From: DATBHM01 sp963772375
GTDB taxonomy: Bacteria; Actinomycetota; UBA4738; JACQTL01
Length of the DNA stretch: 64,000 nucleotides
Direction of reading: 5' to 3'
NCBI GenBank assembly: GCA_963772375.1
Contig: CAVYXG010000001.1
Location: forward strand, 1-64,000
Below the pieces are notes generated by a model. It saw nothing but the letters and a program-made list of their open reading frames with translations. It did not search any database and was not told where the DNA came from. A program made the translations under genes and the position numbers. Shown piece after piece: positions 30,644 to 39,174 of the stretch. Within the stretch, counting starts at the first letter, position 1. Every line of letters begins with the position of its first letter.

Positions 30644-31789
30644 ATGGCAGCTAGAGGCGTCGAGGATGACTCGGGAGCGGACTCGAACACAGGAGGGGCT
30701 GAACGTCCCTCTTCGGGCGATGCCCCAGTCGTCCGGCCGTGGAGCGTCGCGCTGCTCGACCTCGACCAAGAGAACGCGCGCCTCCCAGAGGACCTCACGG
30801 ACAGAAGCCAGCCAGCGCTGCTTCGATACTTCGATGCCGCATACGACCTGGAAGAGCTTGCCTGGTCGATGGCCGAGAAGGGCTACTTCCCGGAGGAACC
30901 GCTCCTCACCATCACCAGCCCCGGCGATGAGAATCGGCTCGTCGTGGTGGAAGGGAACCGGCGACTCGCGACTCTGAAGCTCCTGACGGACCCAGACGCC
31001 AGGCAGGTAGTCGGCAAGAGCTTCTGGAACGAGATGGCGGAACTGGCCGCCGATAAGCCGCTACAAAAAGTTCCCACGCGAAACTACGACAGCCGGGAGG
31101 CCCTCCTCGACTTTCTCGGATTTCGCCACGTCTCCGGACTGCTGCAGTGGACCGCGGACGCGAAGGCCCGTTTCGTCCATCGACTCGTCACGCAGTATGG
31201 GTACACCTTCGAGCGGGCTGCCCGAGTCATCGGAAGCCGGAGGGACGCCATCCGCCGACAGTTCGTGGCCTGGCGGGCGCTTGAAGAAGCGCGTGCGAAC
31301 GGGGTCGATGTCTCGCCCGCGGTGCAACATTTTGGGGTCTTCTTCCGGGCGCTCCAGAACCCAGCCATCCGCGGTTACTTGGAGATGCAGGGCTGGACGG
31401 ACGGAGACGAACACCTCCTTGATCCGCTGTCTCCGACAGGTGTCGAGCGAGTCGGCGAGCTGCTCGGATTTGTCTTTGGGAAGCGCCGGGTCTTGAAGGA
31501 GTCTCGTCAGCTCGACGAGTTGGGGCGGGTGTTGGCGAACCCCGCCGCCTACGCGATGCTTCGTGACCAGCGCGACCTCGCTCTGGCCTCGCAGGAACTG
31601 CCCGCGGACCGTGACGCTGTGTATACAGCGATCCGGCTTGCTTACCGGAACGCTGCGAGGGCAAATGCGGAAGCGTGGCAGTTCCGGGGCGACACGGACC
31701 TCGCTGCCGAGGCTCGGAGGTTGAGGGACCTGGTCAGCCAGCTCATCAGCTCGCTTGAGCAGCACGGGCATCTGCCCCAAGAGGAGTAG
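30644..31789 (+). CDS. ParB/sulfiredoxin-fold domain protein
   Basis: A 381-aa protein with a ParB N-terminal-like domain. The segment LDQENARLP (about 40-48) is followed by YDLEELAWSMAEKGYFPEEP and the box II-type VVVEGNRRLATLKLL (EGNRRLA, 103-109). The rest is helical with no HTH I can name confidently. ParB-fold proteins of this kind occur in defence loci as NTPase/nuclease or DNA-binding subunits. It is the first gene of a four-gene operon; the next gene starts 5 bp after its stop. True chromosome-partitioning function is unlikely given its neighbours. Confidence 0.65.
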   Translation: MAARGVEDDSGADSNTGGAERPSSGDAPVVRPWSVALLDLDQENARLPEDLTDRSQPALLRYFDAAYDLEELAWSMAEKGYFPEEPLLTITSPGDENRLVVVEGNRRLATLKLLTDPDARQVVGKSFWNEMAELAADKPLQKVPTRNYDSREALLDFLGFRHVSGLLQWTADAKARFVHRLVTQYGYTFERAARVIGSRRDAIRRQFVAWRALEEARANGVDVSPAVQHFGVFFRALQNPAIRGYLEMQGWTDGDEHLLDPLSPTGVERVGELLGFVFGKRRVLKESRQLDELGRVLANPAAYAMLRDQRDLALASQELPADRDAVYTAIRLAYRNAARANAEAWQFRGDTDLAAEARRLRDLVSQLISSLEQHGHLPQEE

Positions 31790-31794
31790 GGGCG

Positions 31795-32802
31795 GTGCTG
31801 AACCTGCCCGGGAGTGCCGTGACGCGCTTCTTGCTTGCGGACTGGGCCGAGGTGTATCTGCTGTTCGGACCCAAGGGGAGGACGCTATCGGTGGCGGCGC
31901 TGCTCGACCTGCTCGTCGAAGAGGGGAGCGTCGCCGATGTCGAAGTGTATGACGCGGGGCTCGAAGATGACTTGACCGATGAGTCGGAGTCACAGATGCG
32001 CGCAGAACTCCGTCGAGGCGCCGCCGAGGGTCTGGATACAGAGAGCGCGCTGGCCGAGGAGACGATCGACGAGCTGCAGCGCCGAGCCGACCAAGTCGGG
32101 CCCTCGTTCCCGATCGTTACCGACGCGGCCGGGTCGCGCCTTCGGGTTGGGGATTGGAGGGAGGCCCTCGTCTACGCCTTCATGGTGGCCCTCAACGCTC
32201 GCTACCTGTGGCGCCTCGACGCTAACCTCAATCTGGCCGCCAGGCTTTTTGAGCGGATGACGGTCCCTGCACTCCGACGCTACTGGGGAGGGGAAGCGGA
32301 ACACTTCGGGTGGCCTAGGACCGAGGATGAGGAGCCTGGTTTCCGCGCCGCACTCCCGGCGTTGGCTGGGAGGATGCGTGAGCGCCTAAACGTGGCCCCG
32401 GAGGAGCTGGGGTCGGGGCACAAGGACTTGGCTGTCGACGCGGTCGCGTGGCGCCCGTTGGACGATCGAACCGGTCAGACGGTGATGCTCTGTCAGTGCG
32501 GGGTCGGGGACGACTGGCGCGACAAAGGTGTCCCGCTGGCCAAGTGGACAACTCTCGTGAACTTCTCTGTGAGGCCGACGCGAGGACTGGCGTTTCCGTT
32601 CATTCCAGACGCGGTCACCCCAGTCACGGAAGTCGACTGGCTGCTCCTCTGTGCCGGCGTCGGAGTGCCGTTTGACCGCCTCCGGCTCGCCCAGCTTCTC
32701 GGTGATGCGGAGGTCCCCGAAGCTCTTCTCGAAGACATCCGGGGATGGGTCGAGGCGTTCGAGCCGGCGTTGGCCGAAGTAGTCAGCGAAGGAGCACCTT
32801 GA
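31795..32802 (+). CDS. Putative PD-(D/E)xK-like nuclease of the Dcm/Vsr operon
   Basis: A 335-aa protein, GTG start, between the ParB-like and methyltransferase genes. Near residue 210 it reads GHKDLAVDAVAWRPLDD, then GQTVMLCQCGVGDDWRDKG. This D-x-x-AW ... G-Q ... QC-x-G-x-D-W-x-x-K pattern occurs in restriction-endonuclease-like hypothetical proteins. If it is a nuclease, Asp211 or Asp215 and Gln234 would be in the core, with Gln replacing the usual Glu. The stop codon overlaps the TTG start of the methyltransferase (TTGA). Candidate cutting enzyme of the operon; not proven. Confidence 0.45.
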   Translation: MLNLPGSAVTRFLLADWAEVYLLFGPKGRTLSVAALLDLLVEEGSVADVEVYDAGLEDDLTDESESQMRAELRRGAAEGLDTESALAEETIDELQRRADQVGPSFPIVTDAAGSRLRVGDWREALVYAFMVALNARYLWRLDANLNLAARLFERMTVPALRRYWGGEAEHFGWPRTEDEEPGFRAALPALAGRMRERLNVAPEELGSGHKDLAVDAVAWRPLDDRTGQTVMLCQCGVGDDWRDKGVPLAKWTTLVNFSVRPTRGLAFPFIPDAVTPVTEVDWLLLCAGVGVPFDRLRLAQLLGDAEVPEALLEDIRGWVEAFEPALAEVVSEGAP

Positions 32803-34007
32803 CTCAAGAGGATTCATGTGATGAGCTCCAACGTGTGCGGACCGGGAACCGCCCAACCGGCCTCAGTATCTTCAGTGGCGTGGGGGGTTTGGATCTCGGA
32901 GCAAAGCTTGCCGGTCTGCAACTGGAAGTTGCGACAGACCGGGATGAAGAGGCCATCGCTCTCCTCGCCGAGGCATCTGGCACGCGGACGGTCGCAGGCG
33001 ACATAGCCGATGTACTGCGGTCCCCCTCGCGCCTCTGGTCGGGTCCCTCCGCGCCCCGCGTCTTGATTGGCGGGCCCCCATGCACGGCGTTTTCGCACGC
33101 CGGCTTCTGGATTGAAGACAAGCGAGCGGGCAAGGACCCCGCGGCCATCCTCTTGGCGGACTACGTTGCGTGTCTTGAGGAGTTCAAGCCGGACGCGTTC
33201 GTGCTGGAGAACGTGCCAGGGCTCGCTTTCAAGACACACACCTCGCACCTCGAGCGCCTCCTGAGCGAGGTGAGGATGGCCGGATACCAGACGTCGCAGG
33301 CCACGTTGAACGCGTCGCGGTTCGGTGTGGCTCAGTCGCGCCGACGCCTCTTCATCGTCGGAGTGCGGGGCGCTTCCCCACCGCAGCTCGAAGGCTGGCC
33401 CTCCATGCCAACACGAGGGAGCGCCTGGTCGATCGGGTCCTTGGAAGGAGTGTGTCCAGCTGAGCCAGACGAACTCCCCGGGCCCCGCTACCGGCACCTC
33501 CTGGCCGACATCCCTGTGGGTGGCAACTACCTCCACTTTACGGATCGGCACGGCTGGGACCCCCCGCTGTTTCGGAACCGGGGTCGATACTGGTCGTTTC
33601 TGCTCAAGCTCGACCCCAGCCTTCCGTCTCCGACGCTGCCCGCCCAGCGAATCACCTACAACGGGCCGTTCCACTGGGACAACCGGCATCTTCGGGTGCG
33701 AGAGATGGCGCGCCTCCAGTCATTTCCGGACTGGTACCCCACAAGTCCCAGCTTGAGTGCTGCCCGGCGACACATTGGAAACGCGGTTCCCCCCCTTCTT
33801 GCGGCGGCGGTGGTATGGCGCACGCGGCAGGCGCTGGGCGACGTCAGCTTGGCGAGCTGGCCGGAAGTGATGGAGACGGCTCGCGACCCATCTTCGTCCT
33901 TCGAGGCGATTCAGGCCGCGTACGGCGAGCCAACGACAAGAGGGGGCGCCGACCAGTCGACGTCCGAGGCGCCCCTGATCCAAGAGCGTGAGGTCGTTTC
34001 TGTCTAA
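32799..34007 (+). CDS. dcm: DNA (cytosine-5-)-methyltransferase
   Basis: A 402-aa C5 methyltransferase. Motif I is LSIFSGVGGLDLG (about 22-34), motif IV GGPPCTAFSH with catalytic Cys95, motif VI VLENVPG (ENV 137-139), motif VIII QSRRRLFIVG (from Gln179) and the C-terminal motif X-like IGNAVPPLLA. Start is TTG 32799 with AAGGAGC upstream, overlapping the previous stop codon. It should methylate a specific site on host DNA. With Vsr downstream, the methylated cytosine is repaired after deamination. All key motifs are intact. Confidence 0.93.
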   Translation: MTQEDSCDELQRVRTGNRPTGLSIFSGVGGLDLGAKLAGLQLEVATDRDEEAIALLAEASGTRTVAGDIADVLRSPSRLWSGPSAPRVLIGGPPCTAFSHAGFWIEDKRAGKDPAAILLADYVACLEEFKPDAFVLENVPGLAFKTHTSHLERLLSEVRMAGYQTSQATLNASRFGVAQSRRRLFIVGVRGASPPQLEGWPSMPTRGSAWSIGSLEGVCPAEPDELPGPRYRHLLADIPVGGNYLHFTDRHGWDPPLFRNRGRYWSFLLKLDPSLPSPTLPAQRITYNGPFHWDNRHLRVREMARLQSFPDWYPTSPSLSAARRHIGNAVPPLLAAAVVWRTRQALGDVSLASWPEVMETARDPSSSFEAIQAAYGEPTTRGGADQSTSEAPLIQEREVVSV

Positions 34008-34072
34008 CCTGGATCCGCTGACGCCGTCGTGGCTGACTACCCTGACTCGGTGCTCCCAGAGAACGACTCCGG

Positions 34073-34615
34073 GTGAGAGCCATCCCTGAGCAACCCAGGA
34101 ACGGCGACGGCCCCGCGAATAGGCCCCAGCGGACAAGCTACGGGTTGCCGTACCCCGTCCCATCCTCTCTTGGTGCTGCTCGCTCGATGCGGGGCAACAG
34201 GAGTGCAGGTACTCGGCCGGAGGTCCGCGTCCGGTCGATCCTGCATCGGGCCGGTCTTCGCTTCCGGAAGAACGTGTTGCTTCAACTCCAGGGGGCGAGG
34301 GTCCGACCCGACATTGTGATTCGCTCCATCAGGCTCGCCGTTTTCGTGGACGGCTGCTTCTGGCACTGCTGCCCGCTTCACGGCAACCTGCCGAAGGTCA
34401 ACTCGGCGTACTGGGGGCCCAAGCTCGAACGCAACGTGGCCCGTGATCACAGCGGGGACGAGGCGCTCAGGGCCGAAGGCTGGGACGTCATACGCGTCTG
34501 GGAGCACACGCCTCCAGAAGAGGCCGCGGCTCTCGTCCTTACGCGCGTCTCGCATCTCAAGGCAACTGCTCGCAGCGGCACTGTATTGGAGGCTCACCGA
34601 TCTGTGGGCCGATGA
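34073..34615 (+). CDS. vsr: Very short patch repair endonuclease Vsr
   Basis: A protein of up to 180 aa (GTG 34073; an internal ATG at 34188 is also possible). It repairs T:G mismatches that arise when 5-methylcytosine deaminates. Visible family marks are NRSAGTRPEVRVRSILHRAG, VRPDIVI (Asp80), VFVDGCFWHCCPLHG (zinc/active-site block, His98 and His103), PKVNSAYWGPKLERN and VIRVWEH. It follows the C5 methyltransferase by 65 bp, the usual pairing. It is the last gene before the right end of the island. Confidence 0.92.
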   Translation: MRAIPEQPRNGDGPANRPQRTSYGLPYPVPSSLGAARSMRGNRSAGTRPEVRVRSILHRAGLRFRKNVLLQLQGARVRPDIVIRSIRLAVFVDGCFWHCCPLHGNLPKVNSAYWGPKLERNVARDHSGDEALRAEGWDVIRVWEHTPPEEAAALVLTRVSHLKATARSGTVLEAHRSVGR

Positions 34616-34902
34616 GACGCTCCGTCGGGACTCGAGAATTCCGGGGAGTAGGGACATGGCCTCGAGAAGCGAGGCGGGGTCGGGGAGCTTCTTGCCGCAG
34701 GTGACGAACCATCGGCAGCGACGGCCCTGGCGACAACACCAAGGCCAGGACGAACTCAGGGCATACGACCGACCCCGACAACGAAAGTTGGTCAACACCT
34801 GGTCAAGGAGCCGACCGTACCAGCTGCGCTCCTGAGCCTCATGTGACGCGCCCAAGGGGCCCTCACACGCATACGCGCTGGTCAGAGCGTCGGACGGCAC
34901 AT
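34616..34902. other. Right-end region of the island
   Basis: 287 bp without a gene between vsr and the tRNA fragment. It holds the GGTCAAC repeat site at 34790 and, from about 34877, sequence resembling a D-arm (GCTGGTCAGAGCG) that does not fold into a normal tRNA 5' half. Confidence 0.5.
34790..34807 (+). repeat. GGTCAAC repeat site 121 bp before the tRNA fragment
   Basis: GGTCAACACCTGGTCAAG matches the sites at 59, 11844 and 42759. The distance to the conserved CGGAAGAGGTCGG of the tRNA fragment is 121 bp. At the second fragment it is 120 bp. Confidence 0.55.
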
Positions 34903-34947
34903 CTCTGACACGGAAGAGGTCGGAGGTTCAAATCCTCCACCGCCCAC
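34903..34947 (+). other. attR: 3' part of a tRNA-Val(GAC) gene
   Basis: From the anticodon loop (CTGACAC, anticodon GAC) the sequence follows tRNA-Val: GGAAG stem, AGGTC variable loop, T-arm GGAGG-TTCAAAT-CCTCC and acceptor ACCGCCCA. The 5' half is absent or unrecognisable, with no GGGCGGT acceptor strand. This is the classic right junction of a tRNA-integrated island. The intact tRNA is inferred to lie left of position 1. Confidence 0.7.
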
Positions 34948-34987
34948 TCAGAGAAGGGCCTGCTGTGGTGAAAATGCCCTCGGTTGG

Positions 34988-36256
34988 CTACGCGGCCTCC
35001 ACCTCCTCGAGGGTGACGCGGTAGCCGATCGCCTGCAACTGCCGGACGAGCCGCGCGGTGTGGAGCTTCGGGTCGTGACGGACGAAGTGGTCGGCGCCAA
35101 GGTCCTGGTAGGGAACTCCTTTGTCGAGCATGTGGTAGGCGGCGACCAGGATCGAGTGGCCCACGGCGATGGTGGCCTTGCGTGAACCGCGACGGCCCCT
35201 CAACCGGGCGTGCTGGGCAGCCAGGTACGTGCCCTTCGATCGGGCCGCGCCCTTTGCCGCCTCCACCAGGGCGGTCCGGAGCCACTTCGAGCCCTTGCGG
35301 GTCTTCCCCGACCGGTGTTTGCCGGCCGACTCGTCGTTGCCCGGACACATCCCGGCCCACGAGGCCAACCTCCCGGCCGAGCCGAACTGGTCCATGTCCA
35401 CCCCAATCTCGGCCACCATGGTCTCGGCCGTTCGCCGGTCCACCCCGGGGATCGTCCGGAGCACCTCAACGGCGAGGGCGAAAGGGGCGATCGCCTCCTC
35501 GATCTCCGCCGAGAGGTGAGCGATGACCTCCTCCAGGAACTCGAGCTTGGACAGGATGGTCCCCACGATGAGGGCGTGGTGTGACCCGAACCGCCCCGTG
35601 AGGGCCTCCTTCAGGGCGGGGATCTTCTTGCGGAGCTGTCCTCTGGCGAGCTCGGCCAGCACCTCGGGGTCGCGGGTCCCCTCGACCAGCGCGGTGAGCA
35701 TGGCCCGGCCGGACACCCCCAGGATGTCCGAGGCCACCGATGACAGCTTGACCCCGGCGTCCTGCAGGATCTTGTCCAGGCGCTGGGCCTCCCGGGTCCG
35801 CTCCTCGATCTGGGCCTTGCGGTACCGGGTGAGGTTGCGGAGCTCCCGGATGGGCTTCGGCGGCACGAACGACGGTCGGACCAGACCGTGCTCCACGAGC
35901 TGGGCGATCCACTCCGAGTCGCGGACGTCGGTCTTGCGCCCCGGGACGGCCTTGAGGTGCCTGGCGTTCAGCACCTGGGTGTCGAAGGCATCCTCCAGCA
36001 CGTAGTACACCGGCTTCCAGTACACCCCGGTGGACTCCATGCCCACCACCGTGACGCCGTAGGACGCGAGCCAGTCGGCGAGAGCGAGCAGCGCGTGCGT
36101 GGTGGTGCCGAACTCGTGGACCTCCTGGAGGCGTTCCCGGCCAGGCCCCGGGTACCTGACGCAGGCCATCACGGTGTCCTTGTGGACGTCGAGGCCCGCG
36201 CACCGTTCGATGAGGACGTCCAACTGCTCCTCCTTCCCTCGGGCGGGCAGCGCCAT
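34988..36256 (-). CDS. IS110-family DEDD transposase
   Basis: A protein of up to 422 aa. The N-terminal RuvC-like DEDD domain shows CAGLDVHKDTVMA (Asp), VVGMESTGVYWKP (Glu) and GRKTDVRDSEW (two Asp). The C-terminal Tnp20 domain shows IPGVDRRTAETMVAEIG and FGSAGRLASWAGMCPG, followed by the SGK...KGSKWLRTALVEAA block that contains the catalytic serine region. IS110 recombinases move using a bridge RNA from a non-coding end. The gene looks intact; the true start may be slightly downstream of 36256. Confidence 0.92.
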   Translation of the reverse strand: MALPARGKEEQLDVLIERCAGLDVHKDTVMACVRYPGPGRERLQEVHEFGTTTHALLALADWLASYGVTVVGMESTGVYWKPVYYVLEDAFDTQVLNARHLKAVPGRKTDVRDSEWIAQLVEHGLVRPSFVPPKPIRELRNLTRYRKAQIEERTREAQRLDKILQDAGVKLSSVASDILGVSGRAMLTALVEGTRDPEVLAELARGQLRKKIPALKEALTGRFGSHHALIVGTILSKLEFLEEVIAHLSAEIEEAIAPFALAVEVLRTIPGVDRRTAETMVAEIGVDMDQFGSAGRLASWAGMCPGNDESAGKHRSGKTRKGSKWLRTALVEAAKGAARSKGTYLAAQHARLRGRRGSRKATIAVGHSILVAAYHMLDKGVPYQDLGADHFVRHDPKLHTARLVRQLQAIGYRVTLEEVEAA

Positions 36257-36348
36257 GCCGCCCGGAGGAGCCTCATCTCACGGAGTCTGTGGTTCGTGCT
36301 CGAGGCAACAGTTGTGGGTTCCCGAGGCTCCCGCGTCCCACTCAGAGA
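36257..36348 (-). ncRNA. Possible bridge-RNA region of the IS110 element
   Basis: This is the non-coding end upstream of the transposase. In characterised IS110 relatives the bridge RNA is expressed from this side. The stretch is short for that role and I did not fold it, so this is a positional suggestion only. Confidence 0.2.
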
Positions 36349-36661
36349 CGGGCTCGTAGCACCAAGCCAGCCCGACGTCGCCGGACGACCCGCCCATTTT
36401 CATCGGATGCGGGTGGCGCGCAAGCGCCATGATCACTCAGAGGCCTTTTCGGTATCCCGCCGGACCAGGACGGGCACCTTCGCGGGCTCGGCGTGCCGCT
36501 TACGTGCCACCTCGCGTGGACCTCGTTCAGCGCCTCGGCCAACTGCGTGGTCCGCGGCGCCGGGACCCGATCCAGCTCGGGGAGTTCCTCGAGCGTGTCC
36601 TGGAGGCACTCAACGACATCGGCATCCGCAAGATCGCGGCGAACAAGATGCCCGGATGCCG
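36349..36661. other. Stretch right of IS110, possible gene remnant
   Basis: 313 bp. On the minus strand codon-like sequence reads LQDTLEELPELDRVPAPRTT and then, after a one-base shift, EVARKRHAEPAKVPVLVRR, ending at a stop near 36437. This may be a decayed gene. The plus strand is also open in part, so I do not call a gene. Confidence 0.3.
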
Positions 36662-38179
36662 CTACGGCAGCGGGCAGCCCACCACCGTCAGCGTGGCCTT
36701 CACCACCTTCGACGCCTGCCCGGAGTGCGTGAACGTCACCGATCCGACCAGGGCTCGGCTCGCGCCCGGCGGGATCGAGGCCCCGTTGATCGTTCCGTGC
36801 ACGGTCGTGCCGGCCAGCTTCAGCGAGGTCGCTCCCACATGCCAGCCCGACGCGGGCCGGCCCGTCACCTTCACGGCCGCGGTGACCGGGGGGAGACAGC
36901 GCGCCGGACCGGACACGGTGACCTTTCCGGCAGGGCTCGACGTGGCCGCGCTCGACGCGAGGGCCGGGAGGAGCACCGGCACCACCTCGAGCTTGTTCGC
37001 CACGCTCGACTCGACGGCCCAGGCCACCCATGCGACCCCGCGGGGCGTCGAGGCGATCTGCGGACGGCCGCCGGCGACCGCGCCGCCCGCGCTGAACCGC
37101 ACGATCCCGGCCGTGGTGGTGTTCGCGAGATTGGCGACCGCGATCTTGTCGCACTCGTTGGACACGTCGGCGACTCGCCCGCTTGCGTCGGTGACGAGGT
37201 CGTGCGTGCTCGGTGCACAGCTGTTCGTGTCGCCATCCGGCTTCGGCGCGCTGAACCCGCTTCCGGTCCACCTGGCGACGACGGGGAAGTAGCCGGCCTC
37301 GTCGACGCTCGCGACCAGTCGGACGCCGGAACGTGTGCCGACCAGGCCGATCGCCCCGCCCACGCTCCAGGTGTGCGCGACCTTCTTGAACGTCGACCAC
37401 GTGGTGCCGTTTTCCGTCGCGTAGCTCACCGGTTGGGTGATGGACCCGTACTGGTCGATCGCCAGCACGGGCTTGGTCCCCGCGAAGGCGAGCCAGGCGT
37501 CACCCACCAGGAACTTCGCGGTCAGCGTGTGCGGCGCGGCGGTGAGCCCCGGGTGGACCTGGATGTGCTGGCCGGTCCCCGTCGAATTCTGGGTGACGAG
37601 CCAGATCGACCCGCCGGGACCCATGGCCGCGGTGAGCAGCCCGCCGAAGCTCGGTGCGTGCGTTTGGTCGGTCGCATCCGAGAGGCTGCCGCCGTGCTGG
37701 AAGGTCGCGGTGGCGATGCGGCCGCCGTCCGGGGTGTTGACCGAGGCGTTCGTGTCGTGGAACCAGACGAGCGTGGCATGGCCCGCCGACGTGACGAGGA
37801 CCCGTAGGCCTGCCGCCGACGACGTCCCGAGCGAGTCCGTCGATTGGACGCCGCCGGAGCAGGCCCTTGCCTCCTTGGGCAGGACGCACAGGTGCACGGT
37901 GCGGTCGTCGTTCGAGCTCGAGTGCGCCGAGATCCAGCCGAGGTAGGCGGTGCCCGCGCTGTCGATGGCAAGGTCGTAGCCGGAGAGTTCGATGCGGTCG
38001 TCCACGACCAGCGGTTTCCTGGTTGGGCCGGGAACGACGCCGCGAGCGACTGCGGGCCGAACGGCCGCGACGGCGGGCGCGGCGAGGGCCGCCAACGCCG
38101 TGGCCACGACCGCGATGCCGGCGGCGGCGCGGACCAGACCCCGTCGGGCGCCGGAAGGTCGATGGGTGATGCGCTGCAT
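36662..38179 (-). CDS. Secreted protein, paralogue of the 58472 gene
   Basis: A 505-aa protein with an N-terminal signal sequence (basic GARRGLVRAAAG, then a hydrophobic Ala/Val stretch ending APAVAA). The mature part has repeated short beta-strand patterns (TAYLGWIS, HLCVLPKEA, ATLVWFHDT, GGSIWLVTQN) and a C-terminal Ig-like tail (HGTINGASIPPGASRALVG). It matches the 500-aa product of 58472-59974 along its whole length. Function unknown; probably extracellular. A GTAACGC direct repeat lies 63-81 bp upstream, and a SARP pseudogene lies upstream on the same strand, as in the other copy. Confidence 0.8.
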   Translation of the reverse strand: MQRITHRPSGARRGLVRAAAGIAVVATALAALAAPAVAAVRPAVARGVVPGPTRKPLVVDDRIELSGYDLAIDSAGTAYLGWISAHSSSNDDRTVHLCVLPKEARACSGGVQSTDSLGTSSAAGLRVLVTSAGHATLVWFHDTNASVNTPDGGRIATATFQHGGSLSDATDQTHAPSFGGLLTAAMGPGGSIWLVTQNSTGTGQHIQVHPGLTAAPHTLTAKFLVGDAWLAFAGTKPVLAIDQYGSITQPVSYATENGTTWSTFKKVAHTWSVGGAIGLVGTRSGVRLVASVDEAGYFPVVARWTGSGFSAPKPDGDTNSCAPSTHDLVTDASGRVADVSNECDKIAVANLANTTTAGIVRFSAGGAVAGGRPQIASTPRGVAWVAWAVESSVANKLEVVPVLLPALASSAATSSPAGKVTVSGPARCLPPVTAAVKVTGRPASGWHVGATSLKLAGTTVHGTINGASIPPGASRALVGSVTFTHSGQASKVVKATLTVVGCPLP

Positions 38180-38241
38180 TGACTGTCCTCCTCATCTGGC
38201 GGGCCAGGACCTCTGCCCGACCATGAGTGAACAGCGACCGT

Positions 38242-38260
38242 GTAACGCCGCGGTAACGCG
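38242..38260 (-). promoter_or_regulatory. SARP-box-like direct repeat
   Basis: GTAACGCCGCGGTAACGCG (GCGTTAC heptamers at 11-bp period on the coding strand), 63 bp upstream of the secreted-protein start. An identical 19-mer sits at 60035-60053 upstream of the paralogue. The 11-bp heptamer spacing is typical of SARP regulator sites. Confidence 0.6.
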
Positions 38261-38404
38261 ATTCGGTCCGGGGCGGCGCGCCGACCGCCGGGGCGACGGT
38301 GGCCGACGAGGGCGTCCTGGAAGGCCTGGGCACTCGGGCCTGATCGCTCCATGCGGTGACGTGGACGGACCGTCCTCGAGACTTCCGCGCGCGACTCGTT
38401 CCGG

Positions 38405-39174
38405 CTACAGGTCGGGACAGACCTTCGAATAGGGCCGGTCGGGCAGGTAGCGATTCCACTCTGCCTGCGTGAAGTTCCGGCCGGCCACGGCGCACGCCTG
38501 CTGCTCCCATGCCGCCGGGGACACGCGATACAGAGCGAGCATGAGCAGCCCCCACATGCGTTCCCTCTACCGCTCCGGCCGGCAGGCGGAGGCACTGGAA
38601 GCGTTCCGGCGCCTCGGAGCGGGTTCTCGTCGACCAAGGCGCTCGAGCGCGGCGACATCGGCGGGACGGCCCAGCGTCAAGGAGGCGTCGATCCGGTCCT
38701 CGTTCGCGTCGAGGATCATCTCCTCGAGCGGGGCGATCTCCACCCGAAGCGATTCGTCGTCCGCGAGGTCGGCGAGCGGCGGACCCTCGCAGAGCGCCAA
38801 CGCCTCGTCGAGGAGTGCGAGGGCTCGCGCGGGGTCGCGGACCAGGTGCTCCCGGGCCTCCCGGACCAGGGAGTCAAATCGAACTGCGTCGACCTCGCGT
38901 GGCTCCGCGTGCAGGACGTAGCCGGGCGGCCGCCCCTCGAGGCGGCCGTGGCCGAGCGACTTCCGGAGCCGCGAAACGTAGGCCTGCAGCGCGCTCCTCG
39001 CGGCGTCCGGCGGCGCGTCGCCCCAGATCTCCTCGATCAGGTGTCGGCAGGGACGATCTGATTCGCCCGGAGGAGCATGTGGGCGAGCACCAGACGCTGC
39101 TTCGGTCCCCCCAAGGCCACCGTCCTGCCCTGCTCGGATACGGAGAGCGACCCGAGCAGGCGGAACCTCATGCC
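38405..39174 (-). pseudogene. SARP/BTAD transcriptional regulator, decayed and scrambled
   Basis: It starts MRFRLLGSLSVSEQGRTVAL at 39174 (OmpR-type winged helix) and breaks at about 39042, where one missing base follows IVPAD. It continues as LIEEIWGDAPPDAARSALQA and the BTAD domain down to about 38625, where an extra T breaks ALERLVDENPL. The next expected BTAD piece, LYRSGRQAEALEAFRRL, is found on the opposite strand at 38566-38616. Then MWGLLMLALYR and a tail, AWEQQACAVAGRNFTQAEWN, which resembles the C-terminus of WD40-type SARP regulators, run to a stop at 38405. At least two frameshifts, a local inversion and a large internal loss. Confidence 0.7.

Larger units (their letters stand above)
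34943..36348 (-). mobile_element. IS110-family insertion sequence at the tRNA junction
   Basis: The 12-bp sequence CCCACTCAGAGA occurs at 34943-34954 (end of the tRNA fragment) and 36337-36348, 1394 bp apart, and flanks an IS110 transposase. IS110 elements lack inverted repeats, so the boundary is set from this direct repeat. Non-coding ends are about 33 bp (left) and 80-90 bp (right, upstream of the transposase). Confidence 0.7.

Noticed and set aside
30644..31789. Chromosome or plasmid partition gene parB
   Set aside because: No parA partner and no clear parS sites; neighbours are methyltransferase and Vsr, so a defence-type ParB fold is more likely.
34870..34947. A complete tRNA gene at the island's right end
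   Set aside because: The 3' half folds as tRNA-Val, but the 5' half lacks a matching acceptor strand and has extra bases between D-arm and anticodon arm. It is treated as an att fragment.
34863..35360. Minus-strand frame ending in a VEDLNLRPLPCQ-like tail
   Set aside because: This tail is the antisense translation of a tRNA T-arm, a familiar false-protein signature; the rest is the IS110 gene out of frame.
35888..37807. Plus-strand frame of 639 codons across IS110 and the secreted protein
   Set aside because: It crosses an insertion-sequence boundary and opposes two well-supported minus-strand genes.
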